Below, piece by piece: positions 1 through 11,195 of a stretch of DNA of 64,000 nt; position 1 is the stretch's first letter; each line of letters opens with the position of its first letter. The position numbers were made by a program, and so were the translations under genes. Source of the stretch: Boswellia sacra. Lineage: Eukaryota > Streptophyta > Magnoliopsida > Sapindales > Burseraceae. The stretch covers positions 303,928 through 367,927 of the forward strand of contig SNVD02009150.1 in assembly GCA_013180625.2 (NCBI GenBank), in the 5' to 3' direction. The notes under the pieces are model-generated. The model saw only the letters and a program-made list of their open reading frames with translations, had not been told where the DNA came from and made no database searches.

Positions 1-123
1 GTTTTGACTTCTTCTTGTCATTCTCCTTGCTAAACTTTCTGAATTTTTCTTCGCTTGAGTTTGATGGCTTTCCTTGATTCTTTTTCCTGAAATTTCTTTT
101 CATAAACTTGACATAATTTCTTG

Positions 124-876
124 TTAGAAAAGCAGTCTGTTTAGAATCAGTTTCTTAAGCTCATCACTACTTTCATCATCAGATTCTTCAGTTTTCACAT
201 TGAATGCAATGCTTTTACCTTTTTGCTTCCTAGTACTCTGATTAATTTTAAAGTTTTGGAGAATGCTAATCAGTTCATCAACCCTCATCTCATTAGTGTT
301 TTTAACTTCCTCAATGGCTGAAATTTTAGGTTGAAATTTATTTGGAACAGACCTAATTATTTTGCTAACAATTTTTGCATCAGTGAAAGTTTTGCCAAGC
401 ATGTATGCTGAATTTGTAACGTGACATATCTTAGAGTAAAACTCAGAAATTGACTCATTCTCATGCATCATCAGATTTTCAAATTGAGAATTTAATCTCA
501 TCAACTTAGATCTTTTAACAGATGCAGTACCTTCATGTTTTACCTCAAGTATGTCCCATGCTTCTTTGGCCACTTTGCACCTTGAAATCTGTCCGAAGTT
601 GTTTAAGTCCACTGTAGCAAAGATTGCGTTAAGAGCCTTTTAATTCTAGCTGGAACGTCGATATTCTTCATCAGTCCATTCATCCTCTGGTTTGGCTTCG
701 AAATCACCAAAAGCATTCACCTTTGTTGGCGGTGTCCATCCTTTAAGCACACTAGTCCATGCCCTGTCATCAAGAGATTTAATATACATCATCATTTTTA
801 CCTTCCAATATGAATAATTACAGTCATCAAGGATAGGTAGTTGTGTTCTGGATCCTCCATTGCGAATAAACTCCAT
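124..876 (-). pseudogene. copia gag polyprotein (UBN2 type), frameshifted
   Basis: Two open pieces make up one gag. The N-terminal piece (876-646) has the DUF4219-like opening with the NYSYWK motif, which in this family precedes the capsid region. The second piece (612-124) is UBN2-like: AKEAWDILEVKHEGT, then a helical stretch ending in an acidic DESSDE tail. Between them a frameshift and stop codons interrupt the expected reading 'KALNAIFATVD'. Beyond 124 another frameshift leads to LTRNYVKFMKRNFRKK, the basic stretch normally placed before the CCHC zinc knuckle, which is off the window. The role in an active element would be the capsid of the virus-like particle. It is not functional here. 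Confidence 0.8.
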
Positions 877-925
877 TCCTCTAGATTAGCCTGATCGTCT
901 TCTTCACTTATCTATCAGTGAACCT

Positions 926-937
926 GCTCTGATACCA
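926..937 (-). other. primer binding site (initiator Met tRNA)
   Basis: On the minus strand the 12 bases read TGGTATCAGAGC, complementary to the 3' end of plant initiator methionyl tRNA. They start two bases after the LTR end, the usual place for minus-strand DNA priming in copia elements. Confidence 0.85.
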
Positions 938-939
938 AT

Positions 940-2177
940 TGAGAGTTCTGGAAGTGTGTAGTTATAAGAAATATAACAGTAAACTGTAATGTAAATCGCA
1001 CAGGAGGATTTTGTTGTGGTTCGGTTATAAAACCTACGTCCACGGATAGCTATAGAGCTGCAATTCACTAAGTTCTTATCTGTACAATCTTTAGGACCTT
1101 TTACAGTGATGACTCACTCTCATACACTGACCTAATCTTTGTAAAACACAATCTTCGCAAAGATCTTAAACTCTAGTGACACTGCCCACTCTCTATTGTA
1201 GATAACTTAAAAACACACTGTTAAGTTATACATAACAACCAATGCCTGATGTTGAATTACATAAACACTCAACCCGTAAGTTATCCCAAGTGTCTGCTAA
1301 CTCACACAAACTTTATCAATAACTCATGTATGATTTCTATATCTCATACATAAAAAAAACTCAAAGAATCAAATCAAAGAAGACATTCTAATTTGCGTTG
1401 AAGCTCCTCTCTTAAGTCTTGGAATGCCGAAACAAAGAACACTTCCCAACTAATGAATTTCTTCCCACCTTAAGTTATGTAAAAATAACTTAATATATAT
1501 ATGGTGGGAGGCCTGGGCGAAGTCTCCTAGAAATCCTGTAAAAGATCTGAATCAAAATTATATTAGGATTAGGAGAAATAAAATAGGAAGTGATATAATT
1601 AAATTCTTAAAGAGATTAGGATAAATAAACATTCTCCAATTGTAATCAAGATACTATATCCTAATCTAAAAAAGATATTTATTATAAATCAAATACTTCC
1701 TAAAATATAATTCTAGAAATAGTAAAATAATAATCAAAATAACATTCTTGTTTTATCACAAGTTGATCAAAATATAACTTTTGCATGACACATGCATGTT
1801 GACACCAAAAATTCTCGTCATCAACACTCTCGGCATAAGTGCTTGACACATAACGTTTGACACTCGACATTTGATGGTTGACACTCAACACTTGATGCTC
1901 GACACTCAACAAGTTTGCCACAATAGTCTCGTCACAACCATTCTCTGCACAACTACTCAACACTCGACAGTCAACACGCGACGCGCATATAAGCTCAACA
2001 TGCATATAAGCTTGACGCATGACATAATCTCGTCAACTCGATATTTATCTCGTCACGCGACAATCTTGACAACTCGACAATATTCTCGACACTTGACAAA
2101 ACAATAACACGACACTGGATACAAGCTCGACAAATCTCAAGACCAGCTTGACACACTGATACTAACAATTGTTAACA
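940..2177 (-). repeat. 5' LTR of the copia element
   Basis: The LTR is bounded by TG (plus strand, at 940) next to the primer site and by CA at 2177, so on the minus strand it runs TGTTAACA...CTCA. The length is about 1238 bp. It contains the 'CTACGTCCACGG' block that recurs in the Sirevirus LTRs at 55.4 and 61.9 kb of this window, which supports a related lineage. The outer boundary is inferred from the TG/CA rule alone. Confidence 0.65.
1795..2160. repeat. short-period degenerate repeat inside the LTR
   Basis: Over about 360 bp the words CTCGACAC, CTTGACAC and CTCGTCA recur every 10-25 bases in degenerate tandem. The reading frames that cross this stretch are products of the repeat and not genes. 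Such arrays in the outer U3 part of LTRs are common places for regulatory sites, but no function can be shown here. Confidence 0.6.
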
Positions 2178-3806
2178 ATGTCGACCTCGTTCAATTTCTT
2201 ATATAATTTTAAGCAACTGGAGATTTTAGTGAGTCCCATTATTCTAATTTCTTTACTACTTCATAGGTTTTTGAGATTTATTCATGGGCTCCTTTTATTG
2301 TTCTTTTATTTTTGCTTATGCATTCGTTTACAAATACCATTGGATTGAGAGTTAAGTACAATCTACTAGATTTTTTATTATGACCAGAAAGTAGACTTAT
2401 TGCTATATAGAAGTTACTCTTTCTAGCTTTCTAGTTTTGCATTAATTTTTGAAGTGCAAATTTATTGCAGGAAGTGCTTGATAAGGAGTAGAAACTAGCT
2501 TTGTGAATAGACTTACTAAGGAATAATTGAATAATTGGCCTTCATAGGTTTAAGAGACAATATTAATTATTTAATATTAGGTTGAACATCAAAAGTTGAA
2601 ATTAAACAGCAAAGAAAAAGAGCCAATAGGCTCTTGCTCATTTGGATTCAAAGAGTTCACACAAATGGACCATTAAAGAGGTGCCAGTAGATAAATTTCC
2701 TACAGCAATTCATGCATGTCAAATCAAAGACATGGTTGTCAAAAACATAAAATGTCGGCAACAAGTTGTATTGTCTTGGCTGGTCCAAAGCACTTTGATA
2801 ATAAGCTCATTCCATTATTCATATCAGTACACTTTAAACTTTTAAACTTTTGAACCTCTTAACCCTTAACTACTATTTACTACAATGTACTTGCAGATGG
2901 ATTAAGTACAACCTTCTTTATTATTTTATAAATTTTTATAAGCGCACTATTTGACATTAAATTGTGATCATCTTGTTTGGCATATTGTTTATATACGATG
3001 CTCTGTGTTGGCTAACAATTGTTGGAATCTATTCAGTATGATGGTTCATCCAACTATTGGTCTTATCACATTTGATATTAAAGTGCAAACCTACTCAACT
3101 TATTTTTATTTATGTAAAATATTTGTTTCTTCATGGTCTTGGTCTAATAATGTGGATAATAAGCGGTTTCAATTTCTTTCTGATAATAGGTCTTAATGAA
3201 ATTTTTGACACACTTTTAAAAGCATTGGTAAATCCTTCTAATGAGCTAAGTTCATTTTCCTGAATTTGCCTTTTAGTCACTATCAGGTGTGCCAAACATG
3301 GATTTTTTTTACTTTTATTTTTCTTTTTATCATTCAGCATGGTTTATATACATAACTTTGTCTATTTGTGTTGCATAAGGTCTCTATTTCTCCATTTTGC
3401 ATTTGGTTAGATTCATTCAAGTTTCCCAACAATATTTTTTGTATTTATTTATTTAAAAAAAGTACAAGAAAACATAGAGAAAACACAAAAATGGGAATAA
3501 GGTTCTTTTGTTCTTACTTTTTCTTTTTAATTTTTTTCTTTAATAAGAAAGAATAAAGCTCTTAGAAACCATGGTTGAAAGGTAGTGTCTGCATTAAAGC
3601 AGTTGAGTGCCAAATGTTTCCAATAGTTTTCTTTAAGTTATTTTCTTCTATTATTATACATTTTGATATGAACTATTATCACTGTTTTTGTTGAGATCAT
3701 AAAAATCTTAAGTGAATGCTTATGACATAGATGAATATCGAAATTTTGAGGAATTATGGTGGAAATGGTAATTCTAATTTTGCTTATCATGCCAATGTGA
3801 ATGCAG
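2178..3806. other. no gene recognised
   Basis: AT-rich sequence with only short, low-complexity frames. Because recognisable histidyl-tRNA synthetase exons follow on the same strand, part of this stretch may be decayed upstream exons and introns of that pseudogene. I could not align any block to the enzyme with confidence. Confidence 0.4.
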
Positions 3807-4341
3807 AGATATTTAGAGGTGCAGAGGAAGCTATTACTGATTTGAAATTCATTTGCTAAAAAGTTTGGTTATTTTGATTGGCTAGAATTCGATGCATATG
3901 TTGTTCATGGCCTTGCCTGCTACACCGATATTGCATTCGAGGTTAGATTATTGATTTTAGTTCTATTTTCTTCAATCTAAATGTGGACACATTAGAAAAC
4001 TAAAGTTGAAATAGAAGTTTGTTGATTCCATTTTTGATTGGTAGCTGTTAAAGAAATCCATCTAAGTCTATCAATTTTGTTAAACAGGTCTCACACATTT
4101 GCAATAAATATTAAATAATATAGGAAAATTACTTCTAAGCTGACATAAAATAATGGTTTGGTTTAACCTGATTTTTCTAACATACAATTCTTTTTTTCTT
4201 TTCTTTACACTAGACAAAGGAAATATATTAATCAAGATGAATACAACGGTGGACCAGGTGTCAAAACAGTAACCCGAAGATGGGAGCAAAAGCTATACAT
4301 TAAAATACAGTGTATGTGATCTTTTTTTGTCTAAGCCCTTA

Positions 4342-5735
4342 GGGCATGTTTGGGAGACAGTACAAAAGGGGGGACTGGACTATTTTTAGGACTATTTGTC
4401 CTATTTCTTGTTTGGAACACTTTAAGGAGATTGGGACTAGACTAATGCTAGTCTCAATAGTGCCCAATTCATGGGACAACTTGTCCCAAGTTTGGGCCAA
4501 TATTTTATTTTTTTAATCTTATTAAAATTAATAATAATAAGTGATATAATATAATAAAAAATAAAATAAAATAATTATTAATAAAAACATTAAAAAGATA
4601 ATATAAAATATTTATCGACAAAAATTAAAAATAAATATATTATCATTAATAATTTTAGAAAAATTAATATAATGCAAAAAGAAATATTATTACACTCATA
4701 TTAATATAAAAATAAAAAATCTAATAAATATAATAAATAAGTACATTATTCAATTAATAATTCCAAAATAATATTAATTTTATATAATAAAAATGAAATA
4801 TTACCAAAAAAAATATTATAATAACATAAACACTTAGAAATACAATAATTAATTGAATTAATAAATTAATAATTCCAAAATAATATTATTTCTATATAAT
4901 AAAATAAAAAATGATTAAGAAATTAATATAATAATATAAACATTTATAAATACAATAATTAATTGAATTACTCAAATAATTAATTCCAAAATAATTTTTT
5001 ACATAATAAAATGGAATATTATTTAAAAATTAATATAATAATATGAGCATTTATAAATACAATAATTAATTGAACTACTCAATTAATAAATCCAAAATAA
5101 TTTTATTTTTATATAATAAAATAGAATATTATTAAAAATTAATATAATAATATAAACATTTATAAATACGATAATTAATTAGATTACTCAATTACTAATT
5201 TCAAAATAATTTTATTTTCATATAATAAAAATGAAATATTTATTAATAAAATATAGAAATTTATATATATATTATATCACCTTTGTAATAATTTCATAAT
5301 ATAGTATATTTTTTAATTATATTTACATATTTAATTATTTTTATCTAAAATTAATCTTCATTTTTCACTTATAAAAATGATGTAATAATAATTAAAAATT
5401 AATCCAAAATATTAAAATTATTATTTATAATTTATATAATAATTAATTCCTAATGAAATGCAAAATATGTTAATTTTTATAAAAGCATTAACAAGTTTTT
5501 AAATATTTTTAATAAATATTAAATTAATTTTTGTTTAAATCAAACTTGATTAAAATAATTTATTTTATATTTAAAAATTGATTTCTAAAATTTTATTATA
5601 TACTAATATAGTTCAGTCCCATACTACACCAAACATAATATAGTACTATCTATAGTCCAGTCTAATCTAGTTTAGTCCTAATCCCAATCCCAATCTCAAT
5701 CCAGTCCAATCCAGTCCTGACTCCCAAACGCGCCC
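4342..5735. mobile_element. PIF/Harbinger-type non-autonomous element (1.39 kb)
   Basis: The ends are imperfect inverted repeats: GGGCATGTTTGGGAG on the left, and CTCCCAAACGCGCCC on the right, which is GGGCGCGTTTGGGAG in reverse complement. A TTA flanks each end (4339-4341 and 5736-5738), the 3-bp target duplication of PIF/Harbinger transposons. Subterminal copies of GGACTGGACT-like and AATCCCAAT-like words lie inside each end. The interior is extremely AT-rich and codes for nothing, so movement would need transposase from elsewhere. It sits in the intron of the histidyl-tRNA synthetase pseudogene. Confidence 0.88.
4826..5245. repeat. about four tandem ~109-bp AT-rich units
   Basis: The motif ATTTATAAATACAATAATTAATTG, followed by TTCCAAAATAAT and TATATAATAAAA, recurs with a period near 109 bp. 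Repeats start near 4826, 4936, 5043 and 5153, and a partial unit is visible around 4750. The array forms the core of the PIF/Harbinger element. Unit-to-unit differences are mainly small indels. Confidence 0.75.
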
Positions 5736-6198
5736 TTATAGTCTAGTCTCGGGTAAAAAAGGATCCTGAAGACTATTTTATACCCCCTTCCTAGTGGAGA
5801 TGAATAATAAAGAGAGAAGAATCTTGACAATCTATAGTAACAGAGGCCCACAAAAAGAATATATATGAAGTACAAAGATTTACAACAGTGAACCAGTTGT
5901 CCAACCACAAAGCAATAGTATTCCACTATATTTATTTGACTACTTAATTACCTTTGGAAGCCATGTTAATTTTTTTTATGTGCACCTAGCAATTTTTTTA
6001 TGTTCTCAGAAATAAAAACTAGGATTATCTTCTTAACTCTCAAGAATGACTTAGAGCTCCTCAATTCAGTGTTTTGATAGGGCTGGAAAGTTAACAGCTA
6101 TTTGTAGAGGTGAGCGTTATGAGCATCTACTTTACACTACGGGTGGTGATGACATTCTGGCTTGTGGCTTTGGATTTGATGATGCTATCATTGTAGAA

Positions 6199-7742
6199 GT
6201 AAGTTGCAGTATTTTGTAGATTACCTCTTTTTTCCAATTATATTGAAGGAAATGAACAATCAAGTGTTAATAATTTATCACTCAAAAATAGGATTACCGA
6301 TCGCTCTTTAATAAAGTCTTTTTTACACGCAAAAATAGAAACCTTTTCACTCAAAAATAGAAATCTTTTTTTGTTTGTTCTAGTTTTTTAGCCTTCCAAG
6401 TTCTCTTTAGAACTAGGTTTTGCCTCATGACTACTAGAATTGCTTGTGGTGGATTAATTGGTGGTCGTGGCTCTTTTTGGAGCAGAAAAATGTAAGATTT
6501 GATATAACCTGTTTGTTGTATGTGTGGTATAGATCAGTGAAGAGATGTGACTATCAATTCTTATGAAGCTATGGATGTTGTCTTATGAAAGTTGCAGTAG
6601 CAACATTAATTAAAAACCCTTTCAAGTTTCAATGGAGAATGGTGAAGCTTAATCTATTATTCTGGCTGGACTTCCATGAAGCATTGCATTATTTGCTTAC
6701 AAATTTTTTGGGTAACTTATTAATGTTGCATGTGTAATTTGAGATGATGTTGTAATCAGTTCAGTTTAGCTTTCAATATTGCATTATGTGATTTTATTAT
6801 CGGTTGCAGATAAACTATTCAAGTTCAAGAACTGGATTTATTTATTATTTATTTTTATTTTACAAGTCAAGGTCAAGAAATGGATTAAAATGATGAGGGT
6901 GAAGTAGAATTGCTGTTCAAGTTCTTCTTCAAAGGTTTTGCATGTTTTTAACTACATTGGTAATTTGATCTACTTATTAGGTTTTGCATGGCTTTAGCAG
7001 TGTAGTTAGATTCATCAGATACAGTGGACAATTGCTTTAGAAGTGTCCTTTTGTTTATAATATTACCAGTTTAGAAATTACAAATGTTTGATTGCATGCT
7101 AGCAGGGTTTAATTGAAAATTTTGAACTTTGAAATGTGTTGAACTTTTGAACTTTGTTGGTAGTTGAGAAATTTGTAATCTGTTGGTATAACATGTTTTA
7201 AATCTAGAGATTTGAGTCCAATAAAAAAGTTTGTTCTTTTGTCTCACATGATCAACACTTCCTGAATGTACATTTGGGTATTAAAGTACTAGAGATTGTT
7301 TCATTTTATGTTGTGTTTGGCAATCTAACTTGCAACAAAAAAGAGAGTGAAGAGTGAATAGACTGATGCAAGTGAAGTTCAACTCTTTCTTTTTTCATAT
7401 CAAAGTTTGAATGTTAATAGAAGTGGAAAAAATTGATAAAATTAAGGATAAAAGGCATTTAATAAATTTCAATTGTTGAATTATTTTTCAAATTATATTG
7501 TCTAATAAGTGTGTTCTATAATGTCTAGTAATGTTCAAGAATTTTATTAAATTGATGAATAAGGACAAATTGGTAATTTTAATTAACACAAAAAATAAGG
7601 AAAAAAATTAGTGATTCTATAAAATTTAAAATTAGAATTATTATATTAAATTTTGAAACTGCGTTTTAAAAAAAAAAACCGTTATGGGTTAAAAAAAATG
7701 TAAGTTTGAAAGGACTTCAAAGCAAGGTAATTTCATGTAAAA
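6199..7742. other. no gene recognised
   Basis: AT-rich sequence downstream of the last recognisable histidyl-tRNA synthetase exon. Short homopolymer runs and no frame with visible domain character. It may hold decayed introns of that pseudogene. Confidence 0.35.
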
Positions 7743-8000
7743 GTACTTTTTTTTCCACTATTAAGTCATTTGTGGCGGCTAAACGAGCCACCGCAAAAGA
7801 GTTGATGCAAATGGTCTTTTGCGGCTAGAAAGATGCCGTCGTAAATGACTATGCCCCGACCACAAATGACTCAATAGGGACCATAAGAAATTTACGGCCC
7901 ATTTTATTCTCATTGGCCCAAAACTCGTCGCAGTCCCACTGCAAAAGGTCTTTTATGGCCGCAAATTAGCCGCTGTAAATGACCCCTTTTTTTTGCAGTG
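7743..8000. mobile_element. small CACTA-like element or terminus
   Basis: The right end reads TTTTTTTTGCAGTG, which is CACTGCAAAAAAAA in reverse complement, a CACTA-type terminus. Inside are repeated, oppositely oriented words of the TTTGCGGC / CATTTACAGCGGC kind. Near the left end (around 7765) AGTCATTTGTGGCGGCTAA is an inverted partner of GGTCATTTACAGCGGCTAA at the right end. The left terminus itself is degenerate and its exact base is uncertain. Confidence 0.55.
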
Positions 8001-8395
8001 AAAAGCACAAATAACATAAATATACCTTGTTGACTTTACACATTTCATATATAAATAGACCTTTTTTGTGAAAATATTTTATCATAAACTAAACATTAGT
8101 GAACTAGAGTTAGCTGATTGAAGGAAAATTTTCTGATTAAGCCCATTTATGGATCAATTCAATATGACTTTTTATGTGCTTCCACTCATCTCAAACGTTT
8201 GTGAATATCTGCCAAAATTAATTAAACAATTATTTGATCTACCATTAGTACTAAGTACTTGAACACAATTTTTAATAATTGGAATTCATATTTTTAAACA
8301 CTAATTGTGCCTTAAATTCAGTTCCCTGGCTGGAAAATAATAACGAAATTGGAATATCATAATTTAAAAAAAAAAAAAGAAGTCAAGGCACTTAC

Positions 8396-8800
8396 CATGA
8401 TCATTGCTTTGATGTTTTCATTAGTTAAGGGAAGTTCAAGTTGACCATTCTCTTGAAACTTTTTAAGAACATAAACTAGATCTTCAGCTTTTGCACTCTG
8501 GTCCATCTTGTGTTCATTGATGATGATTTCAAATATCCTATCCATTTCTGGATTCAGGTTATCTGGCCGAGACTTGAATCCATTGATCAATTAAAGCAAT
8601 TTAATTAATGGAAGGAAATAGATCTACAATATTAAAACCCGATGGCACTTTTATACCTTTATTAAGAACTAACCTAAACGATTCTTGATCTTTGAATTTG
8701 TTGCCAAAGGTTGCCCTCGAAACAATATTGCATATCTGTGAGCTGATTTCCTTATAAGATTAATTGGTGATTCTATAGCTTTTGAAGCAATCCAACGTGG
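8396..8800 (-). pseudogene. cytochrome P450 (CYP71-type) exon 1, 3' part
   Basis: The minus strand reads SPINLI, then KEISSQICNIVSRATFG, then SGFNIVDLFPS, then MDRIFEIIINEHK, then DLVYVLKKFQENG and NENIKAMIM, and ends at GTAAGT. This follows CYP71-clan proteins from the C helix to the start of the I helix, and the intron sits where CYP71 genes have theirs. Stops and a frameshift fall after 'DLFPS'. CYP71 enzymes are ER-anchored haem monooxygenases of specialised metabolism. The haem-binding exon 2 is not present upstream of 8396. The matching N-terminal half lies at 14507-14844, separated by copia insertions. Confidence 0.8.
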
Positions 8801-8801
8801 A

Positions 8802-10330
8802 TATGAGCCTTGTTCATATCAAGAAGCCTATGAATCCAAGGATGCTACTCAATGGAGAGCGACTGTGGAAAAGGAGATGGAGGCTCTATACAAAAACAAA
8901 AGATGGGAATTAGTTAAATTAACTAAAGGGAGAAAGGCCATTGCTTGTAAATGCGTTTACAAGCTCAAGAAAAAAGCTAATGGGAATATCAAAAGATATA
9001 AAGCTCGGGTTAGTGGTAAAAGGCTATGCTTAGAAATCTGGTTTCGGCTTCGATGAGATTTTCTCTCCAGTTATTCATTTAAGTACTATTCATACTTTTT
9101 TGAGTTTGGTAGCTGCACTTCATTTAGAACGTGAGTAGTTAGGTGTCAAAAGTGCTTTCTTGCATGGGAATCTTGAAAAGAGATTTATGTGACTCAGCCC
9201 CAAGGCTTTTTTGAACAAAAGAAAAATAATCTGGTGTGTAGGTTGACCAAATCGTTATATGGTTTAAAACATACATCAAGGTGTTGGTATAAGCGATTTG
9301 ATTATTTCATTTTGAGCTTAGGATTCCGAAGATATGAAGCTGATCATTTTGCATACTTTTATAGTCATGGTAATAGTGACTTCATGATCTTGTTATTATA
9401 TATGGATGATATGTTAGTTGCTGGTACCAGTACAAATGGTATTGCGAACTTAAAAGCTCATTTGGCTACGGAGTTTGACATGAAAGATTTAGGACCTGCT
9501 AGTAGGATTCTGGGGATGATAGTATTAAGAGACAAAAAGAACAGGAAAGTCTATATAACTCAGAGGAGTTATGTTGAAAAGATCTTGGGCCCCTTCAATA
9601 TGAATATGCTAAACCAGTAAGTACTCTAATTCCTATTGATTACAAATTGTCTTAGATCACTCACTTAGCATTGAAGTAGAGAAGGCATATATGCCTTGAG
9701 TACCATATTCATTGATAGTGAGGAGCCTTATGTTTGCCATGACGTGTGCTAGTCTCGACATTGCATATGCAATAGGAGTTGTGAGTAAATACATAGCTAA
9801 ACTAGGTAGAGATTATTTGGCTATAGTGAAATGGATTCTTCATTACTTGAAAGGTACTTCGAAGGCTGCATTATGTTGTAGTGGTCAAATTTTGCAATTG
9901 GTTTGGTTTACGGACTCAAATTTTGTAGGAGATTAAGATAGAAGGAAGTGTACCACTGATTTTGTAGTCTCTATGGCAAAAGGAGCTGTTAGTTGGCTGT
10001 CTAAATTAAAATCCAAGGTTACATTATCTTCTATAGTAGTTGAGTATATGGCAACTACAGAAGCATGCAAGGAAGCTACTTGGCTAAAGAGATTACTTAA
10101 TGATTTTCAAGTACGACAAAAGATGATTGTCATCCATTGTGACAGTCAAGATGCGATATGTTTGGCTAAAAACTCGGTATTCCATTCAAGGATAAAATAT
10201 ATTGAGACAGAGTATCACTTTGTACATGAAGCTTTAGAAGATGGTTAAATCTTGTTGCAAAAGGTTCACACTGATGACAATATGGCAAATATGATGACTA
10301 TGCCTATCACAAAGGAGAAGTTCATTTGAT
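8802..10330 (+). pseudogene. copia reverse transcriptase and RNase H, broken
   Basis: The reverse transcriptase starts as EKEMEALYKNKRWELV and continues through LVCRLTKSLYGLKH. The catalytic box is YMDDM (about 9399-9413). RNase H follows (9973-10248) with VEYMATTEACKEATWLK and HCDSQDAICLAKN. The final 'DNMANMMT' corresponds to the usual C-terminal 'DMLTKP' region. At least four frameshifts or stops split the frame, so no functional polymerase can be made. Copy 2 is similar at the DNA level but has independent lesions. Confidence 0.85.
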
Positions 10331-10436
10331 GCAAGACTTCTCTTGGGCTTGATGGTATCTGATAATTAGTAATAAGGAAATGGGCGATAGCTTTGGAATA
10401 TTTTCACGATAGAAGACAAGCCTTCAAGTGAGAGAA

Positions 10437-10941
10437 TGTTGAAATAGGAATCCTTTTCCTATTGGAATTAGATTAATTAATAGATTGCTATTTAGGATAT
10501 TAGTCAATTCTGAATCCTTGCTCCTTTAGGAATAGCATTTATCTTATTTAGGATTATACACCTAATTTCTTATTTCCTTAGGAAAATTGTCCAATTTGGG
10601 TTGTTTAATACTTTTAGGATTAGTTATCATACTAGTTTAGGGACTATAGCAGTATTAATAGGTAACCTCTAGTAGTGCTTTGGTAGATCATATGGCATAA
10701 CACACAAAATGTGTATGAGAGTCTCTAATTGAGAGGTTGTGAGGATTCTCCAAAATCTTGTAAGTATTTCTTTTTCACGTGAAGACTATATTTCTTGGTT
10801 GCCTTGTAGACGTAGGCATATTGCGGAACCATGTAAATCTTGCGTGTTTTCTCTTGCATCTCTATTTTTCTCTACTTTGTTCTTTACGTGGGTGATATTC
10901 AAAGCTTATTGATCTTGTGTTTGATGTTATATTCAGCAACA
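10437..10941 (+). repeat. copia LTR shared by two copies
   Basis: A 505-bp segment runs TGTTGAAATAGG...CAGCAACA, with 5-bp inverted ends TGTTG/CAACA. It is preceded by the end of RNase H and a purine-rich AGTGAGAGA, and followed by the primer site. It is therefore the 3' LTR of copy 1 and the 5' LTR of copy 2. A remnant of the end of the same LTR occurs at 14470-14507. Confidence 0.8.
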
Positions 10942-10943
10942 AT

Positions 10944-10955
10944 TGGTATCATAGC
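10944..10955 (+). other. primer binding site of copia copy 2
   Basis: TGGTATCATAGC lies two bases after the LTR. It differs by one base from the initiator-Met tRNA complement TGGTATCAGAGC seen in the other elements of this window. Confidence 0.75.
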
Positions 10956-11195
10956 TTGGTTTTTAGCTTGTGTTGCAAATTTGGATTTGTGTTTTGAATA
11001 GTTACAGTTTAGGTAAGCTTTGTCAAAAAGACTAGATCATCTAAGGAGGTTAGATTTTAAGTGGGACCATTTGTGAGCCTCTAATATTTTCTAGGAGCCT
11101 ACTTAGTGGATACTATTCATTACTACAGTAAAAAATTTGTAAAAGTCAAGGTCATTATCAAAACATAAGATCATTATTTCGAGTTCACGTTAAAT

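Larger units (their letters stand above)
1..2177 (-). mobile_element. Ty1-copia retrotransposon, 5' part, cut by the window edge
   Basis: Reading on the minus strand, the order is LTR (2177 to 940), primer binding site, then gag running off the left edge. The gag is the UBN2/DUF4219 type used by Tork/SIRE-like copia elements. Frameshifts and stops in gag show that the copy is dead. The 3' half (pol and second LTR) lies outside the window, so completeness and target duplication cannot be judged. Confidence 0.8.
3807..6198 (+). pseudogene. histidyl-tRNA synthetase pseudogene, two exons
   Basis: The parent enzyme attaches histidine to tRNA-His (class II synthetase, cytosolic/organellar family). 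Exon 1 (3807-3942) gives RGAEEAITDLK, then KFGYFDWLEFDA and VVHGLACYTDIAFE. This corresponds to the conserved 'RGLAYYTG-x-x-FE' histidine motif. It ends at a GT donor. Exon 2 (6070-6198) resumes in phase as FDRAGKLTAICRGERYEHLL and then ACGFGFDDAIIVE, matching the family's 'RAICGGGRYD' and 'GFGFGD' region, and ends at GTAAGT. Exon 1 has an early one-base frame disruption and a premature stop. Several catalytic residues are substituted (YYTG to CYTD, GGGR to RGER). The 2.1-kb intron carries a PIF/Harbinger insertion. Upstream catalytic motifs and the anticodon-binding domain were not found. Confidence 0.8.
8802..10941 (+). mobile_element. copia copy 1: 3' pol remnant plus LTR
   Basis: This is a truncated element reading on the plus strand: reverse transcriptase, RNase H, then the LTR at 10437-10941. 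It begins abruptly next to P450 sequence near 8800. Comparison with copy 2 (13.5-14.5 kb) shows that the 5' LTR, gag, protease and integrase are missing. The same LTR serves as the 5' LTR of copy 2, giving a head-to-tail arrangement of two copies sharing one LTR. Confidence 0.8.

Noticed and set aside
1700..2107. Frames through the copia LTR
   Set aside because: Produced by the TCGACAC repeat, which lacks stops in some frames.
2642..2845. A 67-codon frame before the histidyl-tRNA synthetase exons
   Set aside because: Considered as an upstream exon of the pseudogene. I could not match it to any conserved block of the enzyme.
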